From DATBSL01 sp963729875 (GTDB taxonomy: Bacteria > Acidobacteriota > Vicinamibacteria > Fen-336), in NCBI GenBank assembly GCA_963729875.1, contig CAVSPR010000007.1, positions 62,001 through 126,000 on the forward strand: DNA of 64,000 bases, read 5' to 3'. Position 1 is the stretch's first letter. Every line of letters starts with the position of its first letter. Positions 8,603 through 17,307 of the stretch are shown piece after piece. Under the pieces are notes generated by a model. It was not told the DNA's origin. It was given only the letters and a program-made list of their open reading frames with translations, and did not search any database. The translations under genes were made by a program, and so were the position numbers.

Positions 8603-9499
8603 ATGAATGGCCTCGCCCCATGGCTCGGTGTCGCCCGGGCACCCTTCCTCCTCCTCCCCGTGACCCTCGTCGCCGCCGGGGCCGCTGCCGCCGCACACGA
8701 GGGCGCGTTCGGCTGGGTCCCGACCGTTCTCGCCCTGGTCGGCCTCGTCCTCCTGCACGCGGCGGTCAACGCGCTCAACGAGGCGAGCGACATGGCCAGC
8801 GGCATCGACATGCGCACGATCCGCACGCCGTTCTCGGGGGGCAGCGGGACGCTCCCCGCCGGGCGGCTCTCGGTACGCGCGACCCGGATCTTCGCCTACG
8901 CGTGCGCGGCGATCGGCGGCCTCATCGGGGGCTGGTTCGCGCTGCAGCTCGGGCCGATGTTCGCGCTGCTGATGGCGGCGGGAGCGGCGTCGGTCCTCTT
9001 CTACACGGACGTGTTCGCCCGGATCGGCGTCGGCGAGATCATGGCCGGGCTGGGCCTGGGCGCTCTCCCCGTGTGGGGCGCGGCGTGGGTCCAGGGTCAG
9101 CCTCCCGGTGCGGGCGCGCTCTGCGCCGGCGTGCCGGCCTTCTTCATGACGTTCGACCTGCTCCTCCTCAACGAGTTCCCCGACGAGGAGGCCGACCGGG
9201 CCGGCGGGCGGAAGAACATCGTCCTCGTGCTCGGGCGAAGGCGCGCCGCTCTCGTCTACGCCGCGGCGGCGCTCCTGACCCCGCTCGCGATCGCCTTCGC
9301 CGTGGCGCTGAGGGTCCTGCCCGTGCACGCGCTCGCGGCCGTCCTGCCGTCGGTCCTGCTCGCGAAGCCCCTGGCCTGGGCGCTCGGTGACACGCGCGAG
9401 CCGGTGCCGGTCCCGGCCCTCGGGGCCAACGTCGCGTGGAACCTCGGCACCAACACCCTGCTCGCGCTGGGGTTGGTCGCCGCCACCCTGATGCGCTGA
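8603..9499 (+). CDS. UbiA-family prenyltransferase (MenA-like)
   Basis: Integral membrane protein of 298 residues with eight to nine helices. The two metal/diphosphate-binding Asp motifs are present: NALNEASDMASG (NxxxxxxD type) and NEFPDEEADRAGGR (DxxxD type). The layout resembles 1,4-dihydroxy-2-naphthoate polyprenyltransferase, so a role in menaquinone formation is plausible. That would suit the quinol-dependent NO reductase and cytochrome b complex further along, but aromatic specificity cannot be read from the sequence. It could equally modify another aromatic or lipid acceptor. Confidence 0.75.
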   Translation: MNGLAPWLGVARAPFLLLPVTLVAAGAAAAAHEGAFGWVPTVLALVGLVLLHAAVNALNEASDMASGIDMRTIRTPFSGGSGTLPAGRLSVRATRIFAYACAAIGGLIGGWFALQLGPMFALLMAAGAASVLFYTDVFARIGVGEIMAGLGLGALPVWGAAWVQGQPPGAGALCAGVPAFFMTFDLLLLNEFPDEEADRAGGRKNIVLVLGRRRAALVYAAAALLTPLAIAFAVALRVLPVHALAAVLPSVLLAKPLAWALGDTREPVPVPALGANVAWNLGTNTLLALGLVAATLMR

Positions 9500-9524
9500 C
9501 GACCCCCGACCGGGGCGAGGCGGG

Positions 9525-9986
9525 TCAGGCCCGCAGGCCCTCGACGCGGGGCCCGCCGGTGACACGGCCCAGGGCGGCCAAGGCCCGGTCCGAGGGGCCC
9601 GCCACGGTGGTCACGTAGACGCCGCCAGGGCGCAGCGATCGCCGGGCCTTGCGGTAACCGATCTTCCTCTCCGGATCGACGATCACCGACCACCCCCGAT
9701 ACCACGTCGGGTCGGTGCGCTCGGGGTCCAGGACGACGGCGGCACCGGCGGCCCTCGCGTCGTCCGCCTGCTCCAGCGCACAGAGCGCGGTGACACACGC
9801 ACCCTCGGCCCGGGCGAAACGGAGCGCGTCCCAGGGCTCGTGCTCCGGCGCGATGACGACGAGGACCGACTGGCGGAAGAGCGGCCGACACCGGCCGAGG
9901 GCGGAGACCACGGGAGACTCGCTCGCGACGGAGCGATCGACGGTCCGGGGCACGGAAACGCTCCAGGGGAATGAGGTTAGGCCCAT
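9525..9986 (-). CDS. Truncated MDR-type (alcohol dehydrogenase-like) Rossmann fragment
   Basis: A 150-residue protein of uncertain status. The stretch GACVTALCALEQADDARAAG, then a VVLD strand, a VIVD strand and RKARRSLRPGGVYV follows the order of the cofactor-binding half of zinc-independent alcohol dehydrogenases and quinone reductases: strand, helix, 'AxGAxxVID', then 'LxxGGxxV'. The N-terminal catalytic half and the GxGxxG loop are missing. It may be a degraded or specialised descendant. The start is uncertain (ATG 9986, or GTG nine bases upstream). The only regulatory feature nearby is the palindrome at 10138-10151. Confidence 0.35.
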   Translation of the reverse strand: MGLTSFPWSVSVPRTVDRSVASESPVVSALGRCRPLFRQSVLVVIAPEHEPWDALRFARAEGACVTALCALEQADDARAAGAAVVLDPERTDPTWYRGWSVIVDPERKIGYRKARRSLRPGGVYVTTVAGPSDRALAALGRVTGGPRVEGLRA

Positions 9987-10137
9987 GTCACCCACCTTGG
10001 ACCGGCGGCATCGCCCCGGGGTTGGCCCTCGTCCGATTCATGCATGCAGGCTCTGGCCAGCAACTCCCGTGCCCGGAGTCCACGGCCTGTAAGTCCTTTC
10101 TTCTCAGCGGAGTCCCGCTCCCGGCGCGTACGCCGTA

Positions 10138-10151
10138 CGTAAGCGCTTACG
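10138..10151. promoter_or_regulatory. Perfect palindrome resembling a LacI/GalR-family operator
   Basis: CGTAAGCGCTTACG is a perfect 14-base inverted repeat with the central CG and flanking AAGC/GCTT typical of LacI/GalR-family sites. It lies in the 214-base gap upstream of the small minus-strand gene at 9525-9986 and downstream of the esterase gene. No LacI-type regulator is encoded in the window, so the link is inference. Confidence 0.4.
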
Positions 10152-10200
10152 CGGAATGGTGACTGGCCGTCACCCCACGAGGGCGCCCGCCGAGCGGCGC

Positions 10201-11232
10201 TTACAGGTTGGCCCGCAGGAAGGCAAGGACCTCCTGGCGCCCCTCGGCCGTCTCCTGGTGCCCCACGTCGTAACGAAGGAGCCTCCACCGCTCGGGATGA
10301 CCCGCCTCGGCGTACACCGCCTTCAGCTCACGGTCGATGATGTCGAGCCCGGCGAGAGGGGTCAGCCTGTCCAGCGTCCCGGCCAGCCCGAGGTGGGCGC
10401 GGGGGGCGATGAGCGCGTTCACGTCGGCCGCGGTGAACTCCTTCAGGAGGCCCGGCACGTAGTAGTAGATGCCGTGCCGCGCGAGGCCCTTGTCGGCGAG
10501 GAGCGCGTGGTACTCGGTGAGGCAGCAGATGTCCACCGTGACCTTGACCCGCTCGTCGAGGGCGGCGAGCCACTGGGCCATCGAGCTGCCCATCGACATC
10601 CCGAGGGTCGCGATGCGCGAGCCGTCCACGTCGCCGCGCGTCAGCAGCCAGTCGAGGGCCCGGATCGAGTCGTAGACCATCATTCCCCAGAGCACCCGCC
10701 CCTGCCAGAGCATGGCCTTGAATGTGTCCATCTCGGTCGTGTGGCCGCGCTCGCCGAAGCACCAGTGGTCGATGCAGAGGGCGACGCAGCCCTCGTCGGT
10801 GAGCGCCTTCGCGTACGGGACGGGCTGGAGGTAGGACCGGCCCTCGACGAACTCCTTCTTCCCGATGTCGTAGCCGCCGCCGTGCGAGTGATCGAAGACG
10901 ACGGCCGGCGCCTGGTGGCACAGGCCCTTCGGCCGGGAGAGCAGGGCGGGCACCGGCTCGAAGCCGTTGAGGTCGAGGACCCACGACTCGAGCACGTAGC
11001 CGTCGCGCTCCTCCTCGCCGCGCTTGGTCGCGGTGATCGGCCGTCGGCGGTCCGGGAGGTCGCCCAGCACCTCGTAGAGGCGCGCCCGACGGCCGGCCGC
11101 GTCGCGATACGACCGGCCGGTCGCCGGCGGGACCGGCAGCTCGGCTCCGGCGGGCAGCGCCCGTGCCGCGAGGGCCGCCCCCAGCCCCGCCCCCGACGCC
11201 TTCAGGAAGTCTCGACGCACGAGATCGCTCAT
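10201..11232 (-). CDS. Tat-exported alpha/beta hydrolase (acetyl-xylan esterase/dienelactone hydrolase type)
   Basis: A 343-residue protein starting MSDLVRRDFLKASGAG, a twin-arginine signal followed by an Ala-rich segment. The hydrolase core has FDHSHGGG (oxyanion region), the nucleophile elbow GMSMGS and a C-terminal catalytic His in GHQET. These exported alpha/beta hydrolases, often annotated as acetyl-xylan esterase or dienelactone hydrolase, are common next to carbohydrate-degrading genes. Substrate unknown; an esterase acting on plant or microbial polysaccharide esters is the likeliest role. It is divergent from the fatty-acid hydroxylase gene. Confidence 0.75.
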   Translation of the reverse strand: MSDLVRRDFLKASGAGLGAALAARALPAGAELPVPPATGRSYRDAAGRRARLYEVLGDLPDRRRPITATKRGEEERDGYVLESWVLDLNGFEPVPALLSRPKGLCHQAPAVVFDHSHGGGYDIGKKEFVEGRSYLQPVPYAKALTDEGCVALCIDHWCFGERGHTTEMDTFKAMLWQGRVLWGMMVYDSIRALDWLLTRGDVDGSRIATLGMSMGSSMAQWLAALDERVKVTVDICCLTEYHALLADKGLARHGIYYYVPGLLKEFTAADVNALIAPRAHLGLAGTLDRLTPLAGLDIIDRELKAVYAEAGHPERWRLLRYDVGHQETAEGRQEVLAFLRANL

Positions 11233-11304
11233 CGCGCCCTCCTCGATGCCGCTCCATCCTGTTCGCGGAGAGCGGCGGCGTCAACGGCAGCGCGCCCGCT
11301 CGCG

Positions 11305-11310
11305 TATACT
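11305..11310 (+). promoter_or_regulatory. Candidate -10 element (TATACT) for the hydroxylase operon
   Basis: TATACT lies about 28 bases upstream of the probable start of the fatty-acid hydroxylase gene, in otherwise GC-rich DNA. No convincing -35 hexamer is seen at 16-18 bases distance, so the call is weak. Confidence 0.3.
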
Positions 11311-11337
11311 CGATGAGAAAGCGACGAAAGGAAGATC

Positions 11338-12030
11338 CTGTACACCCTGCTCAAGTCCGAGGTCGGCCCGTTTCCGGAGCCCTCCTTCCCGCCCGGGATC
11401 GATCTCGCCGCCGAGGACCGCAAGGCCCGGCGACGCCTGTACCCCGTGACCGCGGTCTACGCGGCGCTCCTCCTCGTCGTGCTCGCCCTGGCCGTGCGCG
11501 CCGGGCACCCCGCCCGCGCCCTCGGCTTCGCGGCCCTGGGAGCCGCGACGTGGACGTTCATGGAGTACTTCTCCCACCGTTACATCCTTCACCGGGCTTT
11601 CCCCAAGGGAAAGGGGCCGGTCCGCGACCTGCTGCACCACCTCTTCGACGCCTCCCACGCGGACCACCACGCCCGGCCCTGGGACGGGAACCACATCAAC
11701 GGCCACCTCGACACGCTGTTCGTGGCCGCGGTCCTGGTGCCGCTCAGCTTCCTGGGGCCGGCGGGCAGCACGCCGGTCGCGGTGGCCGCTCTGTTCGCGT
11801 GCTACGTCGGGGAGGAGTGGGCCCACCACGCGATGCACTTCTGGAACTTCCGGTGGCGCTACTTCCGGTACGTGCGCGCCCGACACCTCTATCACCACAG
11901 CCGGCACGGAGCGAGGACGGCGTTCGGGATCACGAGCGACTTCTGGGACAAGGTCTTCGGGACCCGGATTCCCGCCCCCCAGCGTCAGCGGCTCTACCCC
12001 GGCTCCGCGGCGCCCGCGGCCCGCTCGTGA
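11338..12030 (+). CDS. Fatty-acid hydroxylase/sterol desaturase superfamily membrane protein
   Basis: A membrane di-iron oxygenase with the eight-His pattern: HRYILH, then HADHH after SHADH, HHAMHF, and HLYHH near the C-terminus. Two to four membrane segments surround them. It probably hydroxylates an acyl chain of a membrane lipid. The N-terminus is unsettled. The frame is open upstream of the GTG at 11446 (residues YTLLKSEVGPFPEPSFPPG look like real protein) but offers only a CTG at 11338. An ATG at 11313 would be in frame only if one base in between were extra. The gene overlaps the downstream SDR gene by GTGA, so the two are coupled. Confidence 0.7.
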   Translation: MYTLLKSEVGPFPEPSFPPGIDLAAEDRKARRRLYPVTAVYAALLLVVLALAVRAGHPARALGFAALGAATWTFMEYFSHRYILHRAFPKGKGPVRDLLHHLFDASHADHHARPWDGNHINGHLDTLFVAAVLVPLSFLGPAGSTPVAVAALFACYVGEEWAHHAMHFWNFRWRYFRYVRARHLYHHSRHGARTAFGITSDFWDKVFGTRIPAPQRQRLYPGSAAPAARS

Positions 12031-12797
12031 GCACGGGGCGCCGCGTACTCGTCACCGGCGCGAGCTCGGGCCTCGGCCGCGAGATGGCGCGGCAGCTCGG
12101 GGCCCGCGGCTTCCGGGTGGCGGTCACGGGGCGTCGCGAGCAGGAGCTGCTCGAGACGGCCCGGCGCGCGGGGAACGCCGGCGGCGAGTGCTTCCCCCTG
12201 CCCGGGAGCGTCACGGAGCCGGAGGTCGTGGCGCGACACTACGCCGCCATCCGGGAGCGCTGGGGCGGACTCGACTGGGCCATTCTGAACGCCGGCGTCG
12301 GCGACTCCGTCGATGCCCGGCGCTTCTCCGCCGAACGCTACCAGCACGTCTTCGCGACCAACGTCCTCGGAGCGGTCAACTGGCTGGAGGCCGTGCTCCC
12401 GGGGATGATCGAGGCCGGCCGCGGGACCGTGGCCGGCATCTCGAGCCTCGCCGCCTGGCGCGGGCTGCCGGGGGCGGGCGCCTACTCGGCCAGCAAGGCG
12501 GCGCTCGCCACGCTGCTCGAGTCCACCCGCGTGGACCTGCGGGGGACCGGGGTCCACGTGGTGACCGTCTTCCCCGGCTTCATCCGGACCGGGAGCGCCA
12601 GACCCGAGGCCGACCGGGGCAAGCCCTTCCTCCTGGACCTGGAGGACGGGGTGAGGCGGATCCTGGCGGGGATCGAGCGGGGTCAGGCCGTCGTGCACTT
12701 CCCCTGGCCGCTGTCGCCGTTCATGAGGCACGTCGTGCGGCACCTGCCCGCCGCGGCCTACGACGCGCTCGTCGGCCGCCTGGCCGGCCGGGGCTGA
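12027..12797 (+). CDS. Short-chain dehydrogenase/reductase
   Basis: A classical SDR of 256 residues: cofactor motif TGASSGLG, NAG motif (LNAGVGD), catalytic Ser in ISSLAAW, and YSASK with the active Tyr and Lys. The basic residues after the second strand (VTGRREQ) favour NADP(H). The GTG start overlaps the hydroxylase stop. Coupling with a fatty-acid hydroxylase suggests lipid metabolism; 3-ketosphinganine reductases belong to the same SDR branch, but no serine palmitoyltransferase is present, so that is speculation. Substrate unknown. Confidence 0.8.
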   Translation: MSTGRRVLVTGASSGLGREMARQLGARGFRVAVTGRREQELLETARRAGNAGGECFPLPGSVTEPEVVARHYAAIRERWGGLDWAILNAGVGDSVDARRFSAERYQHVFATNVLGAVNWLEAVLPGMIEAGRGTVAGISSLAAWRGLPGAGAYSASKAALATLLESTRVDLRGTGVHVVTVFPGFIRTGSARPEADRGKPFLLDLEDGVRRILAGIERGQAVVHFPWPLSPFMRHVVRHLPAAAYDALVGRLAGRG

Positions 12798-12807
12798 GCG
12801 GGAAGGC

Positions 12808-13467
12808 TCAGGCCAGGGCGACGTAGCGCAGCACGGCGGCGTAGTGGAAGGCGCTGCCGGCGAGGACGAACGCGTGCCAGACCGCGTGGTGGTACGGGCG
12901 CTTCCAGACGTAGAAGACGACGCCCACCGAGTAGGCGAGCCCGCCGGCCACGAGGAGGGCGATCCCGCCGGGGGCGACGGCGGCGAGGAGGGGCTTCGCG
13001 GCCACCACCACGCACCACCCCATGGCGAGGTAGAGCGCGACGAAGAGCGCGGTGGGCCGCCGCCGCAGCGCGAGACGGAGCGCGATACCGGCGACCGCCA
13101 GCCCCCAGACGACGGCGAAGAGCGACCAGCCCCAGGGGCCCTGAAGGCTCACGAGCGTGAACGGCGTGTAGGTGCCGGCGATGAGCAGGAAGATCGCCGA
13201 GTGGTCGAGCGCCCGCAGCACCGCCTTCGCCCGGGTGCGCTCGTGCCCGACCGCGTGGTAGAGCGTCGAGGACGCGTATAAGACCACGAGCGCCACGCCG
13301 AAGACGGTGCAGCCCACGACGGCGCCTGCAGTACCGTTCCGGCTGGCCGAGAGCACGAGGACGACGAGCCCGGCCACGGCGAGGACTGCGCCGAGGCCGT
13401 GGGTGAGCCAGTTCGCGATCTCCTCGCCCCGGCCCGGCCGCCCGACCGTCAGCGCTCCTTCGTCCAT
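12808..13467 (-). CDS. Hemolysin III/PAQR-family membrane protein
   Basis: A seven-helix membrane protein of 219 residues. It shows the family's conserved features: EIANWLTHGLGAVL at the N-terminus (Glu and first His), SSTLYHAVGHE, DHSAIFLLIAGTYTPF, and a C-terminal HHAVWHAFVLAGSAFHY. These His, Asp and Ser residues form the zinc site in PAQR proteins. Bacterial YqfA/hemolysin III proteins affect membrane homeostasis rather than being toxins. The start at 13467 is the ATG closest to the conserved N-terminus. It is convergent with the SDR gene, only ten bases apart. Confidence 0.85.
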   Translation of the reverse strand: MDEGALTVGRPGRGEEIANWLTHGLGAVLAVAGLVVLVLSASRNGTAGAVVGCTVFGVALVVLYASSTLYHAVGHERTRAKAVLRALDHSAIFLLIAGTYTPFTLVSLQGPWGWSLFAVVWGLAVAGIALRLALRRRPTALFVALYLAMGWCVVVAAKPLLAAVAPGGIALLVAGGLAYSVGVVFYVWKRPYHHAVWHAFVLAGSAFHYAAVLRYVALA

Positions 13468-13681
13468 CTCGTGAAGGATACGCTCACCGCCTCGGACCGC
13501 GCGCCCTCGGCGCGCTCCTCGTCCAGGGCGCTTCTGTAGCCGTCGAATTGTCATCCGGCGCGGGACCGGGTATCGTCTGCGCTCTTCACCCGCACAACGT
13601 GCGCACGGCGCTCCGGATCAACCGGCTCGCCGCCAACGCCACAGGAGTCCCCATCCAGGCGATGGGAGACGAGGAGGACGC

Positions 13682-14446
13682 ATGAGGTCTGCTGTCTGGT
13701 CGGGCGTGCTGGCCGTGTCGCTGCTGTCGGTCCCGGTGGGGTCTGCCGTCGCCCAGGACCCGCCGTTCGAGCGCATCCAGCTGACGAAGATCGTCGTCAA
13801 GCCGGGCATGACGGACACCTTCGAGGCGCAGGTCAAGGTCCTCAACGAGGCCCGCGCGAAGGCCAAGGACCCGGTCGTGCGGACGGTCTGGCAGGCCGGG
13901 CGCGGCGGCCCCGCGCGGACCTTCTACTCGACCCTGCGGTTCGACAAGTGGGCGGAGCTCGAGTCCCTCACGACGAACCGGGACGTCCTCGCGAAGGCGG
14001 TCGGCGAGAGAGAAGCCTCCCGCCTGAGCGACGCCATGGGGGACACCGTCGAGTCGGCGGAGACGCGGGTCCTCACGGTCTGGAAGGGCATGAACTCCTG
14101 GAAGGACGGCGCCTGGGCCTACGCGTGGCTGATCGAGAGCCAGGTGCGCCCGGCCGCGATTCCCCAGTGGGAGCAGCAGGTCGCCGGCCGCGTGGCCGCG
14201 GCGACGAAGTCCCCCACCTCGCCGCCCACCGTTCGCTACCGGACGATCCTCGGGCCGTCCGCGACCTACCTCACGGCGCGCTTCTTCGACAAGTGGAGCG
14301 ACGTCGACGCCTGGCCGCAGCTGAAGGACGTGGTGGGCCAGGCGGAAACCGACAGGATCGACGCCCTGGGGCGCGGCGCCCTCGAGGCGGGAACGAGCTA
14401 CGTCATCCGGCGCCGGCCGGAGCTGAGCTACGTCCCGGCACAGTAG
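13682..14446 (+). CDS. Exported NIPSNAP-like protein, first of two paralogues
   Basis: A 254-residue protein with a signal peptide (SGVLAVSLLSVPVGSAVA). The mature part contains two similar halves, each starting with a strand and 'VKPG' or 'VRPA' turn followed by a long helix and an aromatic strand (IVVKPGMTDTFEAQVKVLNE, and later ESQVRPAAIPQWEQQV). This pattern is that of NIPSNAP-type dimeric alpha/beta-barrel domains. A second exported protein of the same design lies at 19213-20031. The function is unknown; I do not see catalytic motifs. An AGGAGG ribosome-binding site precedes the ATG. A strong hairpin follows the stop. Confidence 0.55.
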   Translation: MRSAVWSGVLAVSLLSVPVGSAVAQDPPFERIQLTKIVVKPGMTDTFEAQVKVLNEARAKAKDPVVRTVWQAGRGGPARTFYSTLRFDKWAELESLTTNRDVLAKAVGEREASRLSDAMGDTVESAETRVLTVWKGMNSWKDGAWAYAWLIESQVRPAAIPQWEQQVAGRVAAATKSPTSPPTVRYRTILGPSATYLTARFFDKWSDVDAWPQLKDVVGQAETDRIDALGRGALEAGTSYVIRRRPELSYVPAQ

Positions 14447-14455
14447 GGACACCGA

Positions 14456-14481
14456 CCCGGCGGCGCGAAAGCGCCGCCGGG
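14456..14481. terminator. Bidirectional hairpin terminator
   Basis: Perfect 11-bp stem (CCCGGCGGCGC with its complement) closed by a GAAA tetraloop, between two convergent genes. There is no T-tract, but in GC-rich bacteria such stems often end transcription. Likely serves both strands. Confidence 0.65.
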
Positions 14482-14528
14482 CCTCGTCCGGGCCGCCCAC
14501 CTGCGGGCCGGCGGCGCCGAGCTCGTGA

Positions 14529-15260
14529 CTACTTGATCGTCCGGACCTTGATGTTGCGGAACCAGAAGAGGCTGCCGTGGTCCTGGAGCGCGATGCGCCC
14601 CGTCCTGGCGAGCCCGTAGTCCGGCGCGTCCTTCCACTTGCCGGAGTCGCGCAGCTTCTGCCACTCGGGGGTCCAGCGCTCGAACTCGAGGATCTTCTTG
14701 CCGTTGAGCCAGTGCTCGACGTGCTTCCCGTTCACGACGATCCTCGTCGTGTTCCACTCTCCCACCGGCTTGAGCTGCTTCTCGGCGTTCGGGAGATGCA
14801 TGGCGTAGTTCGCGCCGGCCACCTGCCAGGGCTCGAGCTTCTCGGGGAACCCGATGTCGTCGATGAACTGGTACTCGGGCCCCGTCTTCCAGGGGGCGTC
14901 GTACTTCTTGTCCTCCACCACCCCGTACATCAGCCCGCTGTTGCCGCCCTTCGTGGCCTTCCAGTCGATGCTGATCTCGAAGCTCGTGAACTCGCGGTCT
15001 GTCGCGAGGTCGGCCCGCTTGTCGCTTCCGTAGTTGCCCTCCGTCCCCGCCGTCTTCAGCGCGCAGTCGTCGATCGACCAGGCCGGCGTGGCCTTGCCGT
15101 TGTAGCCGTGCCAGCCCTTCGTCGTCGAGCCGTCGAACAGCAGCTCCCACCCGGCGGCCTTCTCGGCCGGGGTCAGGACGTTGACACCGTCGCACGGAGC
15201 TCCCCACGCGGCCGCGCTCACGAGGCTGGCCACGACCGTCAAGAAATGAGTCCTCTTCAT
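14529..15260 (-). CDS. Exported DUF1080 (3-keto-disaccharide hydrolase domain) protein
   Basis: A 243-residue secreted protein: signal peptide MKRTHFLTVVASLVSAAAWG, then a concanavalin-like beta-sandwich with the family hallmarks GWELLFDGSTTKGWHGY, FEISIDWKATKGGNSGLMY and a C-terminal IALQDHGSLFWFRNIKV. DUF1080 domains occur in enzymes acting on 3-keto-glycosides and in polysaccharide-binding proteins. The GH127 gene lies 23 bases upstream on the same strand, so the pair probably works on the same plant-type glycan. Catalytic activity cannot be judged from sequence alone. Confidence 0.8.
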   Translation of the reverse strand: MKRTHFLTVVASLVSAAAWGAPCDGVNVLTPAEKAAGWELLFDGSTTKGWHGYNGKATPAWSIDDCALKTAGTEGNYGSDKRADLATDREFTSFEISIDWKATKGGNSGLMYGVVEDKKYDAPWKTGPEYQFIDDIGFPEKLEPWQVAGANYAMHLPNAEKQLKPVGEWNTTRIVVNGKHVEHWLNGKKILEFERWTPEWQKLRDSGKWKDAPDYGLARTGRIALQDHGSLFWFRNIKVRTIK

Positions 15261-15283
15261 CGTCTTCGTTCTCCTGTCCAAGA

Positions 15284-17302
15284 CTACTGCACTGCGAAGT
15301 CGAGCGTGACGCGTCGGGGCAGCCAGACGGCCATCTCGCCGTCCCCCCGGTGGGCCCAGACGTGGTACGGGACCGCGAGGAAGTCCTGCTCCCGCGTCAC
15401 GACCGAGCGGCCGTCCTCGCCCGGGTGGAGGGCGAGCGCCCGGCCGGCGAGGACGGTGACTCCCCCGAGGAGGTCCGGGCGCGGGCGGGCCTCGAGCCGC
15501 GCGTCGTCGGGCAGGACGAGGTTGAAGGCGCGGCCGCCGTTGTCCACGGCCTCGGCGCAGTAGACGACGGGCCCTCGTTCGAGGGCCACGCGGCCGGCGT
15601 TCGCCGCGACTTTCTCGTGGCTCAGCACGCGCCGCACCGGCATGGGCAGGTCGAGCTCGATCGCGTCGCCCGCCTTCCAGGTCCGGCGCAGGACGGCGAA
15701 GCCCTGCTCGAGCTCCGGCTTCACGGGCTGGCCGTTGACGGCGAGCGCGTAGGCCGGCGCCTCGGCGTCGGCGTAACGGTAGAGGTCGCCCGGCACCGGC
15801 CGGCCTTGCACCCAGCCCGGGATGCGCACGCGCACCGCGAGCTCCGCGGGGCGCGCGGGCTCGAGCACGATCCTCACCTTCCCGTCCCACGGGTAGCGGG
15901 TCTCCTGGCGGACGGCGACCGTCACGCCGTCGAGGCTCAGCTCGGCCTTCCCGGCCAGGAAGAGGTTCACGAAGAGGTCGCTCCCGCGCTGCCCGTAGAC
16001 ATAGCCGGCGATCGAGGGCAGGAAGCGCACGACGTTCGTCGGGCAGCACGAGCAGTCGAACCACTCGCTGCGCCCCTTCTGCCGCATGTTGAAGGCGCGC
16101 TTGCCGTCGGCGGCGAGGGGGTTCGGGTAGAAGAAGCGCTCCCCGTCGAGCGAGACGCCGGAGAGGAAGCCGTTGTAGAGGGTGCGCTCGAGGACGTCGA
16201 GGTACTTCGCGTCGCCGTGGAGGAGGAACATGCGATGGTTCCACATCGCCCCGGCGATCGCCGCGCACGTCTCGGCGTAGGCGGAGAGGTTCGGCAGCTC
16301 GTACGGCTCGCCGTAGCCCTCGTTGTCCCGCCGGGCGCCGAGGCCCCCGGTGAGGTAGAGCTTGCGGGAGACGACGTCGTCCCAGAGGGTGCCCAGCGCG
16401 CGGACGTAGGCCTCGTCCCCGGCGAGGGCGCCCACGTCGGCCATCGCCGAGTACATGTAGCCGGCCCGGACGGCGTGCCCGACCGCCTCCTTCTGCTCGA
16501 GCACTGGAAGGTGGTCCTGCGCGTACACCCCGTAGAGCTTGTGGCCGGCCGCGTTGCCCCGCTGCGAGAGGAAGAACCGCGCCTGGTCGAGGTACTTCTT
16601 CTCCCCGGTGGCCCGGTAGAGCTTCACGAGGCCGATCTCGACCTCCTGGTGGCCCGGCGGGTCGAGCCGGCCGCCGGCGCGGAACTCACGGCCCAGCAGG
16701 TCGGCGCTCTTGAGGGCCACGTCGAGGAGCGAGCGCTTGCCGGTGGCCTGGAAGTGCGCGACCGCGGCCTCGTACATGTGGCCGAGGTCGTACAGCTCGT
16801 GGCCGCTGGCGATGTCGGACCAGCGCGGCCGGCTCACGCAGCACGTGGGCGGCTGAGCCAGCGTCGGGATCGTGCCCGCGGTGTACAGGTAACCGTCGTC
16901 CTCCTGGGCGGCGGCGACCTTCGAGATGACGTCGTCGAGGGTGCGGTCCAGCTCGGGATCGGGGCGCAGGCGCAGCGAGTACGAGGCGCCCTCGATCACC
17001 TTGTAGACATCGGAGTCGTTGAAGCCGAACAGCCCCTCGAAGGCGCCCTTCTCCAGCCCCCCCGCCACCGCGAAGTTGCGAATCCGGCCCGTCGCCTCGC
17101 ACTTGGCGAAGTTGTGGTGCACCGTGACGCGCCGGTTCGTCTCGAGCCGGGGCGACCAGAAGGCGTCCTCGATCGCGACCGCGGTGAAGGGGACCGGGCG
17201 GATCGGGTAGTCGGCGCCGGTCGCGGCGACGGCGCGGGAGACCGCGGCGCAGACCAAGCCGGCCGCGAAGGCGACGCGCACGGCCTGGCGCAGCACCTTC
17301 AT
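15284..17302 (-). CDS. Exported GH127 (DUF1680) glycosidase, beta-L-arabinofuranosidase type
   Basis: A 672-residue exported enzyme (signal MKVLRQAVRVAFAAGLVCAAV). The (alpha/alpha)6 barrel begins with FTAVAIEDAFWSPRLETN. The zinc-thiolate active site of GH127 is visible: the Glu and Cys in YAETCAAIA, and the Cys pair in DCSCCPTNVVR. It should remove terminal beta-L-arabinofuranose (or a related sugar) from plant glycoproteins or polysaccharides in the periplasm. It is flanked by the DUF1080 gene downstream and the phosphatase-superfamily gene five bases upstream, forming a three-gene minus-strand operon. Confidence 0.85.
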   Translation of the reverse strand: MKVLRQAVRVAFAAGLVCAAVSRAVAATGADYPIRPVPFTAVAIEDAFWSPRLETNRRVTVHHNFAKCEATGRIRNFAVAGGLEKGAFEGLFGFNDSDVYKVIEGASYSLRLRPDPELDRTLDDVISKVAAAQEDDGYLYTAGTIPTLAQPPTCCVSRPRWSDIASGHELYDLGHMYEAAVAHFQATGKRSLLDVALKSADLLGREFRAGGRLDPPGHQEVEIGLVKLYRATGEKKYLDQARFFLSQRGNAAGHKLYGVYAQDHLPVLEQKEAVGHAVRAGYMYSAMADVGALAGDEAYVRALGTLWDDVVSRKLYLTGGLGARRDNEGYGEPYELPNLSAYAETCAAIAGAMWNHRMFLLHGDAKYLDVLERTLYNGFLSGVSLDGERFFYPNPLAADGKRAFNMRQKGRSEWFDCSCCPTNVVRFLPSIAGYVYGQRGSDLFVNLFLAGKAELSLDGVTVAVRQETRYPWDGKVRIVLEPARPAELAVRVRIPGWVQGRPVPGDLYRYADAEAPAYALAVNGQPVKPELEQGFAVLRRTWKAGDAIELDLPMPVRRVLSHEKVAANAGRVALERGPVVYCAEAVDNGGRAFNLVLPDDARLEARPRPDLLGGVTVLAGRALALHPGEDGRSVVTREQDFLAVPYHVWAHRGDGEMAVWLPRRVTLDFAVQ

Positions 17303-17307
17303 CGACC

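Noticed and set aside
9500..9524. Hairpin CCCCGACCGGGG after the UbiA gene as terminator
   Set aside because: Only a four-base stem, no T-tract; too weak to list.
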